DNA of 64,000 nt from Enoplosus armatus (taxonomy: Eukaryota > Chordata > Actinopteri > Centrarchiformes > Enoplosidae). Numbering within the stretch: position 1 is the stretch's first letter; the number at the start of each line of letters is the position of its first letter. Under the pieces are notes generated by a model. It searched no databases. It was not told where the DNA came from and saw nothing but the letters and a program-made list of their open reading frames with translations. A program made the position numbers and the translations under genes. The stretch lies in assembly GCF_043641665.1 (NCBI RefSeq), contig NC_092186.1, positions 17,627,001-17,691,000 on the forward strand. Direction: 5' to 3'. Positions 35,985 through 47,990 of this stretch are shown here, one piece after another.

Positions 35985-36305
35985 AGTTGTTGCTTATTCG
36001 GATGAATTTACAGAGAATTATCACCCTAATCTGCAAATTCTCCCCCATCTTTACAGAGCTTTAGAGCGAGTTTCAGCTCACTGCACTTTCTGCTTTCATA
36101 GTGTCGTTTTTGGCCACATTCAGGCAGCTGTTTTCAGTGAAGAAGTTCTAAAACCCATTGTACACTACCTGCTCAGCATCACACAGTTAGCGACTAGCTG
36201 GTGAACATAGTGGAGCATTTAGCAGCTAAAGAGCCAGATATTTCCCTCAGGAACTGGTGGAGACTAAAACAGAGTGTGAATATAGGAGTTAACAGAAACA
36301 TGACT
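35985..36305 (+). repeat. Dispersed percomorph repeat
   Basis: Includes TGGCCACATTCAGGCAGCTG, GCGACTAGCTGGTGAACATA, GAGCATTTAGCAGCTAAAGA and CCAGATATTTCCCTCAGGAA, phrases of a common percomorph repeat I recall, with high similarity. The class is unknown to me. The copy appears younger than others in the window. Confidence 0.75.
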
Positions 36306-37159
36306 CCCAATTAATTATTTCTCCATAACAGCTGGATGTGTAAATAAACAACTCTTTGCTAACAAGTTCGCCATATTAACTTAAAATGTGATGGCCAAAG
36401 AGTCTGTTACTGTAGGTTTAAGTAGTGTCATAATAACAGCAATTTCAATACTGTGTATTGAAAGACAAAATAAGGAACGTCCAGTAAATGTTTGATGTTT
36501 TCATATGTGCTCTACAGGCTGAAATTGTAGGGCATACCTTTGCTTATGTCTTGTGGATTTGACTTCTGTATTTTGAAGTAGAGGTAGTGACTCTTGCTGC
36601 CTTTCAAATCTCCTGGTGATTTCATTGGTTAAAGCCAAAAAGGCAACTAACCCGCTATCATTTTGAAGACAAATGTAACTGTACTTGATAGCTGTGCTTT
36701 CCTGGTTTGAAAGGGAGTCTGTAGCAAATTTATGTAACACTATGATAGTGACACTATGATGTAAAACCCATAGAACAGGCAGCTCTGTAATTTCGCAGTA
36801 CAAGTGCAAATTCAATCAGCTGTAAAGATGACAACTGTATCAAACCACATCTTAAAGTGAACACCCATCCAGTACAAACTAAAATCTGATCCAGACATTT
36901 TTATTTTACAGGTTTGACAAAGGTTGACATACAAACAGCATTAAAATTTGTGTGAAAAATACTATATGAAGTTGTTTGTAATGCTTGTATCAAAGATAGT
37001 GAATCTGATGCTGATATATTTTCATTTCACCTTTCAAACATCAAGAGCTTTATTTTTGTCCGAGCAGAAACAGTGAAAGCAAAGTCCCCACTGTAGTGTC
37101 CATGCAGGGAGCGGGTGCATCAATAAACAGCAGTGCTGCTCTCGGAGATCTCTCTCTAT
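36306..37159. other. Unassigned non-coding DNA
   Basis: AT-rich. A 104-codon minus frame at 36501-36815 lacks a domain and plausible neighbours. Confidence 0.45.
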
Positions 37160-37510
37160 GCAACAGGTGTCTTTTACTACAGATTTGCCCACTGAATAAT
37201 TCACGGTGCTCTTCCACCTTAAAAGACGCCCTATCTTATTAATGATTTAGCTGCCTTTTCTCAGTGGCGGAAGGCACCTTCAATTATTCAACAACAATAT
37301 AGAGACTAGCAAGGGGTTAATAGGGCTTTTGCTGACAGTGAGCAGTAGGCGAGGTAAAATGGGCGGTGGAGGTGGTGATGTGGGAGGGGGGTGGGAAAGA
37401 TTTATGATACAGGTCTAGGCAAGGTGAGAGATTGTGGCACCGGGGGAATGGAGCTGTGAGACTGAGAGGGAGATTGAGGCGGAAAACGTTTTGTGATGAT
37501 GGGAAGGCAT
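37160..37510. promoter_or_regulatory. CNE-like block
   Basis: Repeat-free sequence with CTGAATAATTCACGG, CTTATTAATGATTTAGC, CTTCAATTATTCAAC and GGGGTTAATAGGG. The right part is G-rich (about 37340-37450). Regulatory function is inferred. Confidence 0.28.
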
Positions 37511-37684
37511 TAGGAGAACCCCCGCACTACAAACAACATGAGACATAGATGAGAACACATGTGTTTGTACTGAAAGAAAAAAAAAAACATGTCAATCTCA
37601 GAAAGTCATTATATCTAGTTCTGTGACTTGAAATTTAATGTTGCAGGACATATTGAGGGCTCAGCTGTACTAGTGGGGGACCCC

Positions 37685-37765
37685 TCCACAAACAGGCCCA
37701 CCCTGAGGTTTCTTTCATTTTTAGGTTAATAAGGTTTTCTTGTGAGTTTTTCCTTCCTTTGACTT
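37685..37765 (+). repeat. Relic of a repeat tail
   Basis: CCTGAGGTTTCTTTCATTTT, then AGGTTAATAAGG and TGTGAGTTTTTCCTTCCTT, is a diverged form of a tail found in many fish repeats (CTGAGGTTTCT...GAGTTTTTCCTT). The rest of the element is not recognised. Confidence 0.5.
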
Positions 37766-38220
37766 GATGGTGTGAGATTGTATATGGGTGACTTCAGAAC
37801 AACAGTGGTTGCCTGGGTCCAGACCTTTGAATCTACCCTCTCCACCGAGTTGACTGCTTCTGGTCTGGCATAGTGACATGAAACAGCGGTTTCTCGGTTG
37901 AAAAGTGATCGATCCAATGAGCGCCGTCAGGGACTAACTAATTGGCTAATTAGCCAATCAGTGCCACAGGCGGGACTGACGCCGTTGTCAAGATTCAGGC
38001 GAATATGTAGTGTTTGGTTAGACAAATCGGTTAGAGTGGAGTCAGTGTCAAAGTGAAATCAGGCTACATGTTCTGCCTTCCTCTCTCCTGCCATGTGATT
38101 TTTGTCTTTGTTTTGTTTCCTTGCTCTGTTTAAACTCCACTATCATCAATAAATAAAAGGTTGTATTTGAGCTATACAAGGTCAGGCTTTTACTTTTGCT
38201 TTTTCAAACACTTGTTGTCT
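37766..38220. other. Unassigned stretch with palindrome and AATAAATAAA
   Basis: Holds the palindrome at 37941-37958 and, near 38148, ATCAATAAATAAAAGG, which resembles a polyadenylation signal. Whether this marks a transcript or retrocopy end is unknown. Confidence 0.35.
37941..37958. promoter_or_regulatory. 18-bp palindrome with CCAAT and TAATTA cores
   Basis: ATTGGCTAATTAGCCAAT is a perfect palindrome. It places two inverted CCAAT boxes around a TAATTA homeodomain core. A further CCAAT lies 25 bp upstream. It could be a composite protein-binding site or a remnant of a repeat. Confidence 0.4.
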
Positions 38221-39061
38221 ATTAGGTCCCATTACTGCCCATAGCCTTTGACTGACAGATGACCTACAGGAACCAGAGTTACCGCTTCACAGCCACTCTT
38301 CAATCAGCTTGACTGATTTTACTTTTAAAGTAATTCTCAAAAATTCTTGAAACTAGTTAAACAACATTGTCAAGAGTCTAGCTGGCTCTAGGAGCGCATT
38401 GCATCACATAAGAGTGCGTTATCTCTCAAGACATAATTATAGCTGAAGAATTAGTGTAATTTAGTGCATTTGCATGTTCATATAATAATCTAAAAAGGTG
38501 GAGATACAGAAGAGAAACATACCATAATGTGTGAATAATCTAAGATGTAAAACATCAGAACAAAGCAGAAAGACACTCAGACTCTTGATTTGTGTTGAAT
38601 AATGCTAAAACAATCTCCCCTGTTACAGCACTCAGGGTCTTCAGCAACAAGTAATGCAATATTCAGAAGATAGTTATTCCCAAAATAACTCCTGTGGAAT
38701 AAAAGGAAACAGAAGAAAAAACAACTGATCTCACAGTTCATTTCAATTTGTATGTTCAACAAATTGCAAAGTGTCTCAACAAATTAGATCATTTAGTGAA
38801 AAAGCAAATCTCAAAGGCAACATATGAGGTTGTCTGGTTGGTCAGAAACATAGAAGACTTTCCTCACCACAAAACCCCCCTTGTAGTTTGAGAAGTTCTC
38901 TCAAGATACCCCCTTTAGGTTTAAAATAACTTGGCTTCCGATAACAAAATGTTCTGGTTTCAAACAAATCCCTGTCCCTGTGCCCCTCAGCTCTGGTTTA
39001 CTCTGTTGTCTGTGTTATCTCCCTCTTCATGGCACTCCTCACCTACTTCTTTCCTGCACAG
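38221..39061. other. Unassigned non-coding DNA
   Basis: AT-rich. The last 65 bp form a long AG-free pyrimidine-rich run ending CTGCACAG at 39061. The following frame reads QEVRKVLLPRAQALHLPDNI and then a stop, so a terminal exon is conceivable but unproven. Confidence 0.35.
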
Positions 39062-39394
39062 CCAGGAGGTGAGAAAGGTGCTCTTGCCCAGGGCTCAGGC
39101 ACTACATTTACCTGACAATATCGACTGATGTGGGTTATTCAGTACATGCAGACTACACATAAAATGTGGATTCTAAGGCTACATTTCAATCCAGTGTCTT
39201 TTTGAAATATTCACCAAATTCTCTAATTCAAACAAAATGTTAAAGTCATCATTCTATTCATTTCTGAAAGACAGGGATTTCGTTCTTTTTTTAGACGTAA
39301 AGCAAAGTTATATAGCATATTCATCATAGTAGATTTTAATTCTGAAAAAGCACACAAATGATAAACACTCACATAAATGAGAAGATTTACTACA
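39062..39394. other. Unassigned non-coding DNA
   Basis: The short frame after the strong acceptor-like site closes at 39128. The remainder is AT-rich sequence. Confidence 0.4.
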
Positions 39395-39645
39395 CTCTAA
39401 CTTAATTTGTATAGCACTTTCAAACAGTGCACTGACGAGCTCATAATAAGACAAGGTCATGTGAAAACAATTGGAGAAAAAAATACTTATACACATATAG
39501 AAAAAGATAAAATTAAATACAAATTGAATAATACAAATGTAATAAAAAAGAAAACAAGGATACTTTTATTTTGCTTAGCCCAAACTCCAGCTACCCTACT
39601 GAGGAACAAATACACCTTTGAGGAAAGACCTCAAAATTAGATGTG
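39395..39645. repeat. Possible dispersed repeat (TATAGCACTTT type)
   Basis: CTTAATTTGTATAGCACTTT, then CATAATAAGACAAGG and A-rich ATTAAATAC-type text, resembles fish repeats beginning TTTATATAGCACTTTTC. It is diverged and the ends are unclear. Confidence 0.4.
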
Positions 39646-39790
39646 TTTAATAATAACTATGTTTAATAATCCAATTCAACTCAAAGGGCTTTACAGGCAT
39701 GAAAGTTTCAAAAACAATGTTGCCAAAGCATTGAAATACAATTTGTTCAAATATTTGGACAGTACACAATAACAGTAATATGAACATTAA
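39646..39790. repeat. Possible dispersed repeat relic
   Basis: CCAATTCAACTCAAAGGGCT and CAATGTTGCCAAAGCATTGA resemble parts of fish repeats with ATTCAACTTTATTTATA and CAATATTGCCAAAGCA phrases. This is a low-quality match from memory. Confidence 0.35.
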
Positions 39791-39802
39791 CACAACATGT
39801 GA

Positions 39803-39845
39803 ATATATATATATATATATCCTATGCTTGTATTTGTGTATGTAT

Positions 39846-39878
<33 letters not shown>
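39803..39878. repeat. (AT)9 and (TG)14 microsatellites
   Basis: A pure AT run at 39803-39820 is followed by a TGTATG-rich spacer and a pure TG run at 39851-39878. Confidence 0.95.
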
Positions 39879-39882
<4 letters not shown>

Positions 39883-40009
39883 TGAATGGTATATGTTTAG
39901 GGAAGGATGAAGGGGTACAGTTAACAGTAGTGTTATGGATTGTATCAAAGAGTGTAAGAAAAATAACTGAGTGAGTTAACTGCCTGCCTCACACTCTTAA
40001 TAACAATCT

Positions 40010-40175
40010 TACATAAGTTACTTGCAGTCCGTAAACAGAGGGATACAGTGCCTCGTTCGAGGACACTTTAACAGGTCACATGGCTGATTACAGGCACAGG
40101 TTACAGGTTTGCTATTTCTAGCATTAAACTTGTGACCTTTCTGTTATAGGACCGTCTGTCTGTCCACTGCATCTA
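40010..40175 (+). repeat. tRNA-SINE-like dispersed repeat
   Basis: CAGTGCCTCGTTCGAGGACA then CTTTAACAGGTCACA, and later AACTTGTGACCTTTCTGTTA with GGACCGTCTGTCTGTCCACT, parallel the GTGCCTTGCTCAAGGGCAC...GAACCTGCAACCTTCTGGTTA layout of common fish repeats. The copy is diverged. Confidence 0.5.
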
Positions 40176-40229
40176 CCTAAACATGTGTTACAACATCCCA
40201 TTTTGTCCCTCTCAGTTACCTTTCTGCAG

Positions 40230-40480
40230 GATTCAAGTGGCTGGCAACAGCCATCACATCCAGTTCCTCTGACCATTAATTCATTACATTAATCTGCGCA
40301 GTCCACCCTGTAATTGATCAAAAGCTATCATTTTGCAATGTTATCGTTATCATCACTAATTGATTTGATGATCCATGCGTCCCATAAATAATGTAATGGA
40401 TGGGAGATTAAGAATTTAACTGTCCATTGCCATTAATGTGATCAAGATGTAATAAATGAATGAGCTACATTTCATTTAAT
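40230..40480. promoter_or_regulatory. CNE-like block, dense homeodomain cores
   Basis: At least eight ATTA/TAAT cores in 250 bp, including CCATTAATTCATTACATTAA, TGTAATTGATC and CACTAATTGATTTGATGATC, plus CATTAATGTGATC. No repeat or coding signal is seen. This is the clearest homeodomain-rich block in the window. Function is inferred. Confidence 0.35.
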
Positions 40481-41329
40481 TTAATCAAACTCAATTTTAT
40501 GCAGTCCAGTTTCAGCCCATATATCCTGCCAGCACAAAGATATTAAATGCTTGAGGTTGAATGATGTGGAAAGTTTTTAAATATCTTTTTGATAGACTGA
40601 AGTTTTGGACACTATACGAGCTCTCCATATAAAATATGAATTAATCTGAGTGGTTTTCAAATAAATGAATACCTTGTAAAACATAAAGATTGAGCACTAT
40701 TATCCCTTTAGTCAGACAGATATACTTATTCTAACATGATGCCAAGACTTTATTTTGAAAAAAAAGCTAAGGCCGTAATCACATATTGCCTTTTTATTTA
40801 CAAGTAATTTAGAATAAAAGCACCATTTTAAGTATACAGATACAGAAACTTGCTGAAGTGGTCGACCCAATCTTATTGTCTGTCTCTCTCTTTGTAGTGC
40901 AATTAGAAATGCTGCAGCTCCCCCTATTGGCATGGATCAGGTGGGAGCTTTGTGGAGATCAAAGTTTTGCAGCTGTATCAAACACAGCTCTGTAATGTAA
41001 TGGATACCGCAGCCAGGAAACCAGTCCTGACCAACATTTGACATGTATGATGTAGTAATCTTTATCCATGATCTGTGCACTGTGGTTTGCCTAAATGGTA
41101 CAGTCAACAGAGCGGTGCTGGACATGTCATTAAGGCATTCATGAGTGTAATTAAGCATGCCCAATCTCAAATGTCATCAATAACTGCCTCATTCTACAGT
41201 ACATCTGAGTGTATTCACTTTTTTTCTATACAGGAAAATTATATCAATTTACTGAGATCAAACAGCAGCGGAAATCCTTCAGTCTCGAGTGTAATTACTG
41301 GTTTATTGAGACAAAAGCACCCTTTCTGC
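40481..41329. other. Unassigned non-coding DNA
   Basis: AT-rich sequence with short open frames only. Confidence 0.5.
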
Positions 41330-41560
41330 CTTAACAGTTGAATCTCAAGTGCTCCGCTCTTGAGCTCCCTTTGTCCGACGATGCCTGTGACGCACGTTCA
41401 AGATGTTCGGCGTGTTTCTTCCCCACGTGAAAACTGAGAGGTTGATGCCTCTCGCCTGACAGCTGGAGAGCAACAGACAGAGTGTGAGTGGCTCTCTGTC
41501 TTTTGGGCCTTCCTCCTGATTTTGGAAAGCCCACATGAGTACCACTCTTCATCTCAAGCT
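41330..41560. promoter_or_regulatory. CNE-like block
   Basis: Locally GC-richer and stop-poor on the minus strand (41331-41552), with no domain in the predicted peptide. It contains CCCCACGTGAAAAC, an E-box. The regulatory call is weak. Confidence 0.18.
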
Positions 41561-42082
41561 ACATTCACAGAGAAGCTCCAACTGTCCCAATTTTTCACTC
41601 ACATGTGATCACGGTCTGGTGTTTCCTAATAGTATGGACAGGATAGAAGTGCATTCACTTGTGAACCGCCTGGATAAGTGATATAAAGTGAGATTTGTAT
41701 CAAGGCAGACGCTTCAGTTTAGGCAAACGTTAAAGACACCATAACCAAAACTTGTGTGATGTTTTTTGTTATTGCTAGTCTGCCCACGTGTCTTTTCAGC
41801 ATCTCTATGAGTTCGCATTGACATAAGTAAATAGGAACCAAAAAGAAAATAAAAGACTGCAGCAGTTTGGAGTTGAGCATGAAGGCCTGCAATGTGTGAA
41901 CGCAGCCTAAAACAATCAAAACTCTGAATTGATTCCCTCCTCTTTCCCCTTGCTCTTTCTCCCCGATGCTGAAAAAGCAGATTGAAACCCTTGATACCAT
42001 CATACATCTGTCTGTCCGAATGTATATCTGTCATCGAGAAAAGAAGACGAAATGGAAATATGTGTGCGTGTACAGTGGTGGA
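41561..42082. other. Unassigned non-coding DNA
   Basis: Part of a 162-codon minus frame (41714-42202) whose proline run is templated by the poly-G tract. No domain is seen and it is treated as chance. Confidence 0.45.
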
Positions 42083-42100
42083 GGGGGGGGGGGGGGGGGG
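42083..42100. repeat. Poly-G tract (G18)
   Basis: Eighteen consecutive G residues after GTGGTGGA. It can form a G-quadruplex on the plus strand. Its length is prone to assembly error. Confidence 0.9.
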
Positions 42101-42179
42101 CTGTGGTTGCCGGTAAGTAAAGTTTGCCCCAGGTGACAGTTGGAACAAACTCTCATGAAGCTCTCTGCCGAGAGAGTTG

Positions 42180-42410
42180 CATGCTGGGCCGCGCAGAAAC
42201 AATGGACTAATTAAGGCGAGGCTCTCGACGCAGGGTTCATTGCGAGTCCTTGGATCTCGGCTGGACGGTGGAATGAACAGGGAGGGAGGGTGTTTTCTCT
42301 CCTGATTAAATTCAGATCAAGGGAGCTGACACAATCTGGCTTTGGTTCTTGCTTAATGAATGGCTCCAATTATTTTAGCTGCAGGTTCTATCTGCTTTGA
42401 CTGCAGTTTA
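42180..42410. promoter_or_regulatory. CNE-like block
   Basis: Contains GGACTAATTAAGGCG, CCTGATTAAATTCAG, GCTTAATGAATGGC and CCAATTATTTTAGC in repeat-free DNA just before a CA microsatellite. Confidence 0.28.
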
Positions 42411-42443
42411 CACACACACAAACACACACACACACACACACAC
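42411..42443. repeat. (CA)n microsatellite
   Basis: Two CA runs joined by one extra A, about 33 bp in total. Confidence 0.95.
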
Positions 42444-45275
42444 TTTTCCGTGGTCTATGGTTCCTGTGTATGGATACAACATGGCACTATCAACGCCAAA
42501 TCTCACTATATAGAGCCACAGCTATAAATTGTCCAACAAAAGCATGTATTATTGTCTTTTTTTTCCACATTAAATTTGCTCCACTGTACTATACTGAAAC
42601 AAAGTGCCTGTGTGCATTTCTAAAATGTCACATGCAGATTGCTAAATTGAGCAAATAAAGTCCTAGACTCAATCTATGCCAACCATATCAAGAGGAAAGA
42701 TGGATTTGGAGAGTAAACAGGAGCATATGGTAAGACTTTAGGGAGATTAAGCGTCCTTATGTGGTGGAGGTGTAGGGAAGGAAAGAGACAGAGTGTAGGA
42801 AAATCAAATTAACCAGGAATTGAATTCAAAAAGGGGGGAAGCATTAATACACAGTTTCACCAATAAAGTCCTCCAGTAAAATCCAGTAATTTGGGAGTCT
42901 ATTTTAATATCAAATGCATACTGACAGTCACAAAGATTAATGTACCGTAACTCTGCATGATATTCTACAAATTGAGTGAAACAGGAGGCAGAGCTCACAT
43001 AACTCAAACAGGCAGTTTGGCACTGGACAATGATGTGGTCTGGTAGGAAGCAACAGGCATACTTTAAATTTACCAAGACACCCCCCACGCAAACACACAA
43101 AATATACCTCTTTAGGTTATTACTGCTAGGTGTATGTTTGTAGGCTGTATTCATCTGTAAAATAAAATAATTATGATAAGAAAATAGAATTAATAATTGT
43201 ATGGTGGGTTGTCGGTGACATCACAAACACTGGAAGCAAACACCAGTCCTTCAATTTAGTCTTTATTCCAACTGGCATTAAATCTAAGGTGATGAAATTT
43301 AGTCTAAAAAAGTAAAATACCAAGTTCAAACTTTGTTACAACTTCAGTACGCAGTACTAACCTCACCAACAGGGACACATTTCAGAGCACAAAGGTGGCT
43401 GAGAACAAGAAACCATGGATCCAAGGAATTCACCTATTCACTATTGATATACAAGTTTTGTACCGTCAAAAACAATTGTTAATAGAAATTTCTTGTGGGG
43501 AATTTAGCTGAGGACACTGACGTACAAATCACAAAAAGAAGTCCGCTCTCAAAGGACTGCAGAAGGGCTTGTCTTTGTTTTTGGATTTCATTCAACAACA
43601 TGACCTTTATAGATGAGAGCAGTGTGAATCATACTCTCTCGGTTCCAAGCAATGAAGCAGGTTTGGTCTGCATTTAGTGAAGTGGAAGCATGTGTAACCA
43701 TCATGGTTGAGGTCAGTTGACTTTAAATGAAAGGAGTTGTGTTCCAGAGTTCAATATTTTCGTTCAGGAGGAAATGAAAAACGGTTCCTTATTCAATATC
43801 TTCAAAATTCAATCTGTAAGGGTGTCTCTAATGTTTGATACTAACTCTCTAATATCAAAGATTTCGTGTGACACACACACAAAGTTGATTTAAACAATTT
43901 TTAAGATATTGTGTATTCTCCAGCAGAGACAATTTCTTCCAGTCCATATTTATGATGTTACCACGACGATGCTCAGAACAGAGCGAATGGACAATACAAT
44001 ATAAAACACATTATGCACAAACAATCATGAAACGCTACCAGTGTCCCTTTTATGCAAGTTTTTGATTAATCCCGTAACTGATTGGTCAGGTACAAAGCTT
44101 AAAACTATTGGGGGATATGAAAAGTCCCAAATTTCTGCCCAAAAATGTGACATTATTTTTTAATAAATATACTTGTGTTATTAGAATTATAGTCAAATTG
44201 TACTGAAACACTCCTCAAACCATCACTCTCTCTCCTTTCTCTGCTGTGGAGAATTGTTGATTGGCTTTGTTGGTTTGCAATAATAACATATTTAGTGCAT
44301 ATAAACAAATGCAATTACAAATGTTATAATTACAACAGCTGCTGTTGTTTGAACAAGCAGATAGTTTATTGTTGATTGCAGCTTTACCCCTCAGTTGGAG
44401 CTTTTGTAGTAGCTTACTGCATATAAGAAGACTGCAGCCATGTTGGGTGACTGCCAGGTAAAGCTCCAGCTAAAAGAGTGTGAAACAGGACTTTAGCAGT
44501 TCAATATCACCACAACAACAATATCACTTTTTTTGACATTGCTGCAATATAAGCTAAAATAAAAGCTACTATGATTCAGTGAGGTTGATTATAGCTGCCA
44601 TGAGTTCTGTGTAAAACCACACTTGTCTTATCAGCTTCAATCACAAAGTAGGGCTGAAGAGAGATGAGCTTCTCCTGCCCCCCTAATTGAAACCCGTCTG
44701 CTCAAATAAAATTCTGGTATTAAGTATGATAACAGGTGTGAAATCTTCTCTTCAAAGTCCAATTTATTAAAGTGGGCTTTCCCACGCAGAAAGACAGACT
44801 CACTGACTGGCTGGGTAGCTAACAGAATTTCGTACTGAAATAAGTTAAAGTTACATGATAATGCAATTTGGAGCCAACAATACAAGGTCTTTATTAAACT
44901 AGTATTCTCCTCTCTCATGCAGCACTACTACTAATCAAATGAACTGCATGTCTCCAATCGATACAGTATGTGAGGAAACTTCATTCTGAATAATAGCGAG
45001 TGTCATATGGCCACTGAAGGCCTTAATGTGGCTGTTAAATGAGAAGCTATTATGATTAAGCGTGTTTTATTTGATTGTCTTTCACTTTTAAACAGCTATT
45101 ATTTTCAGCACCATCCCCAACTCCGAACAGACACGCATCCAATCCATCCTCTAAAACTCCATCCATCACTGTTGTTTACTGACAGTTCATTTTTGGGTTT
45201 TAAAATCGTTTGTTCCAACTTGGCAGCGACAGCTTTACAGCTTGTCGAGGACTGGGAAACAAACACATGCTGTCA
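42444..45275. other. Unassigned non-coding DNA
   Basis: About 2.8 kb with no gene. A 116-codon minus frame (42804-43154) is Cys/Leu-rich and domain-free. Short ACACAC runs are present near 43873. No repeat family is recognised. Confidence 0.45.
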
Positions 45276-45321
45276 TCTGTCTGCCTGTCTGCCTGTCTCT
45301 CTGTCTGTCTGTCTGCCTGCC
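45276..45321. repeat. CTGT/CTGC tetranucleotide repeat
   Basis: About eleven CTGT, CTGC and CTCT tetramers in an imperfect run. Overlapping open frames through it are artefacts of the repeat. Confidence 0.9.
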
Positions 45322-47308
45322 AGGACTGCGAGGTTTCTCACAAGTGACAGGTTTCCGTTCAGCAATCTGCCTCGTCTGCTGATTTGAATCAGGCTGTTGT
45401 TTTGTGAGTGTGTGAGACCGAATATGCAAGCACTGCAAGTTGGTGTGTGCATGAATGTACGTGGCAATTTGCGTGTATGTTTTTGTGGAATGTGAGTGTG
45501 TGTGTGTGTGCATATGTCCAGCAGATTGAGTTTTAGTTAAACATTTTCAGATGCAGGGCTCTAGTTGGCAACAGAAATAAAAACGTGGCTTTTGTAGCCA
45601 GAAATAACACAACTTACTAAAAACTAAAGTAAAAAAAGACTTGAGTGGCAGAGAAGAAACATCATTTTATGGGCAGAAAGGAAGACGTCACCCCCAATAG
45701 TTTCTTTTACTGTAAATCATTTGTCCCCTTCAATTAGGTCTATCAAATGTCCATGACAAACTCAACTCTCCTCAACTGTGCAAGTGAGACACAGATCTGA
45801 GAGAGACACTGCAGTCTGTGGTTCACACAAACAGTGAACATGGCTGCAAACAAGTCAGTTAATTGTGATGAGAAATTTTCACTCAGTTTGTCCGTCGTCT
45901 CACTTGTCGATGTCAGCTGATAGCCATGATGCATTGCAAACAGCTTATGTTAGCTGTTGGTCATACAGCAAACTACAGAACTAACATTTCAGTTTTTATT
46001 ACAATGGGCAGGATGAATTGGCAAAACATGCCCCCTTTTACAACTGTTCAGGTGTGGATGTCATATTAAGAACCATAGGGTTATGTGCTGTATACTTATG
46101 CAGTGTATTACACAAATAGTAGCCTATACCATTAAGAACACCAGTAGGTAAAGACTGGGTGAGGACAATTATAGTAGCTTGAGGAGTTATCAGTCAAAGG
46201 TGTAATGAAAATCACATCCTTGGCACAGACATTGGCAAAAAAGTTGAAATCATAATTTGGGTAGTTTTGTTTGGTTGCCCAGAAATAAAGGCACTTGCCC
46301 ACATGATACAGGAAATCTCTCCTGACATAATATCTGATGCATCTATTTCACTCCCTGTAGTTTCTCTTTGTTGCATTCACTTTACTTATATCTTTAGTGC
46401 ATACCAGTGGTGAATAATAATGATAACAGGGTAAGTGGAAAGAGGTTTGAGGAGGAGATTTTATTTTATTGAAACAAAACAGGTCATAGGTCGCAGCATC
46501 CGTTTGAAAATTTGAATGAACATAAATACCAGGCACAATACATTCATAATGTGTGTTGTAATAACAGGTCTGTAAGTGATCCAACTTTCCATTTTAGGGG
46601 TCGTCCTGCGAGATGAGTTAAAGCACAATTTACAACAACAGGCAAAGTCATACTGAGGGAGGACATAATATTAATGTCTTTTCACTCATATAAACTTTAA
46701 TAAATCATGAATGAACAATCAATAAAGCCATTAGTTCCAACTTTAATCTAACAGTCTCTACTGTCCACTGAGCAATTTAACAACGTTCCACTATAGTATG
46801 CAGAAGAAACGCGGTCATTCACATGCTGTTGATACACCAGTTAAAAGAGCTTTGATATAGACATCTGCTAAAGTAGTCGGATAGCCAGAAAATCTGGGGC
46901 TCTGTGGTTCTGTCCACTGAGGTTTGACTCAACCTGTGAGATTATTTTTTGCTTTCAGAGCAAAGTCTGTTTGTGAGGGTGTGTGTGTGTGTGTCCATGG
47001 GTGTTAAGAGAGAGTCATTCGTAGGAAGTGAAGATGCTGAATAATGATCACAGCTCACAGATGACAACCGCTGCTGAGAGGAATCTGTGACCTTTCCGAC
47101 TTTTCTATATCAAAAATGTTCAGGAGGAGAACAGCTGTCTCCTCCGATCTGACTCTCCAACATGAATAACAAACGTTATGGTTCCCCAGTGTCACCAGAT
47201 AGCTTTGTTGGGAGTGGTGTGTAGCTGGGCGGTGGCAGCTTGGCGGTGTATGCATGTGTGTGTATTCCTTCGTCATTTCGAGTTTTCTTGTTTTCCTTCT
47301 TCCCCAGA
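45322..47308. other. Unassigned non-coding DNA
   Basis: Contains short GT-rich patches near 45490 and 46980. No gene, RNA or named repeat is supported. Confidence 0.45.
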
Positions 47309-47410
47309 CAAAACAATTGAAAGGCTGTTTTCATCGCCACATATTCTTTGCATTACGGGTAAGACGATACACACTGCAAACTGGAAACCAGGAGGTGCTG
47401 CATGGGCGCT
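47309..47410 (+). repeat. Dispersed repeat, copy 1 of an inverted pair
   Basis: Shares GGGTAAGACGAT and GGTGCTGCATGG, at the same spacing, with the minus strand of 58207-58314, and aligns over about 100 bp. It starts just after a strong pyrimidine tract and includes an exon-like 51-nt piece (47308-47358, CTTCCCCAG before, GTAAGA after). Because the second copy carries the same sequence, the splice-like signals are probably fortuitous. Confidence 0.65.
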
Positions 47411-47639
47411 GTCATCCGAAACTAAATGAAACATTTAGCCAAGGGACATATACTCCTATAAGGCAGCAAAAGCAGACAGCGTATGAAATGCTGCCGAGGG
47501 AATGGAGGGAGGAGGGAAAAAAGCACTCAAACATTTTATATAGTAAGTGGTGCCATCTTATATGGCCAAACAACTCAATCAGCAATCTGTCGGGACATTT
47601 AGAAAATGGGATTCTCCTTCAGTGATGACTGCAGGCATT
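47411..47639. other. Unassigned non-coding DNA
   Basis: A short stretch with no recognisable feature between the repeat and the next CNE-like block. Confidence 0.45.
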
Positions 47640-47990
47640 CACTTCCTTGGTGATGGAATGATATCAACCAATCCTCTGCTTTTATTTACCTTTGGCACTC
47701 CATCTCAAATTTAATATTACAGCATGTATTTCCACATCTGCCCTGGTTAGTTTTTATCAGAGGTCAAAATGCTTCAAAAACTGCAGAGTGCTGTCATTAG
47801 AAGCCTATCATGGAAGAAACATTAAATAAAAACATCTTGACTCTGCTTTGTTGGTGTTGCAGCCTCTGGTACTGAGGAGCCTATGGACTGTAAATGGGAT
47901 GCGGTGCACTGTGGGAGCTGCTGCCATACAGATAGATTACGCTTGTCACTGCTGATCTACGTGGAATGGCTGGCCATTACCGGAATGATC
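47640..47990. promoter_or_regulatory. CNE-like block
   Basis: Repeat-free sequence with GATATCAACCAATCC, AATTTAATATTACAGC, CTGTCATTAGAAGCC and GTTTTTATCAGAGG. A TTGTTGGTGTTGCAG acceptor-like site ends at 47861 with no donor-bounded frame after it. Regulatory function is inferred. Confidence 0.25.

Noticed and set aside
39062..39128. Terminal exon after a strong acceptor-like tract
   Set aside because: The reading needs phase 2, no upstream exon fits, and the peptide is only 21 residues.
41714..42202. 162-codon minus-strand frame
   Set aside because: It includes a proline run templated by the poly-G tract. It has no domain and overlaps another frame.
47308..47358. 51-nt exon with very strong splice signals
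   Set aside because: The segment belongs to a dispersed repeat with a second copy at 58.2 kb.
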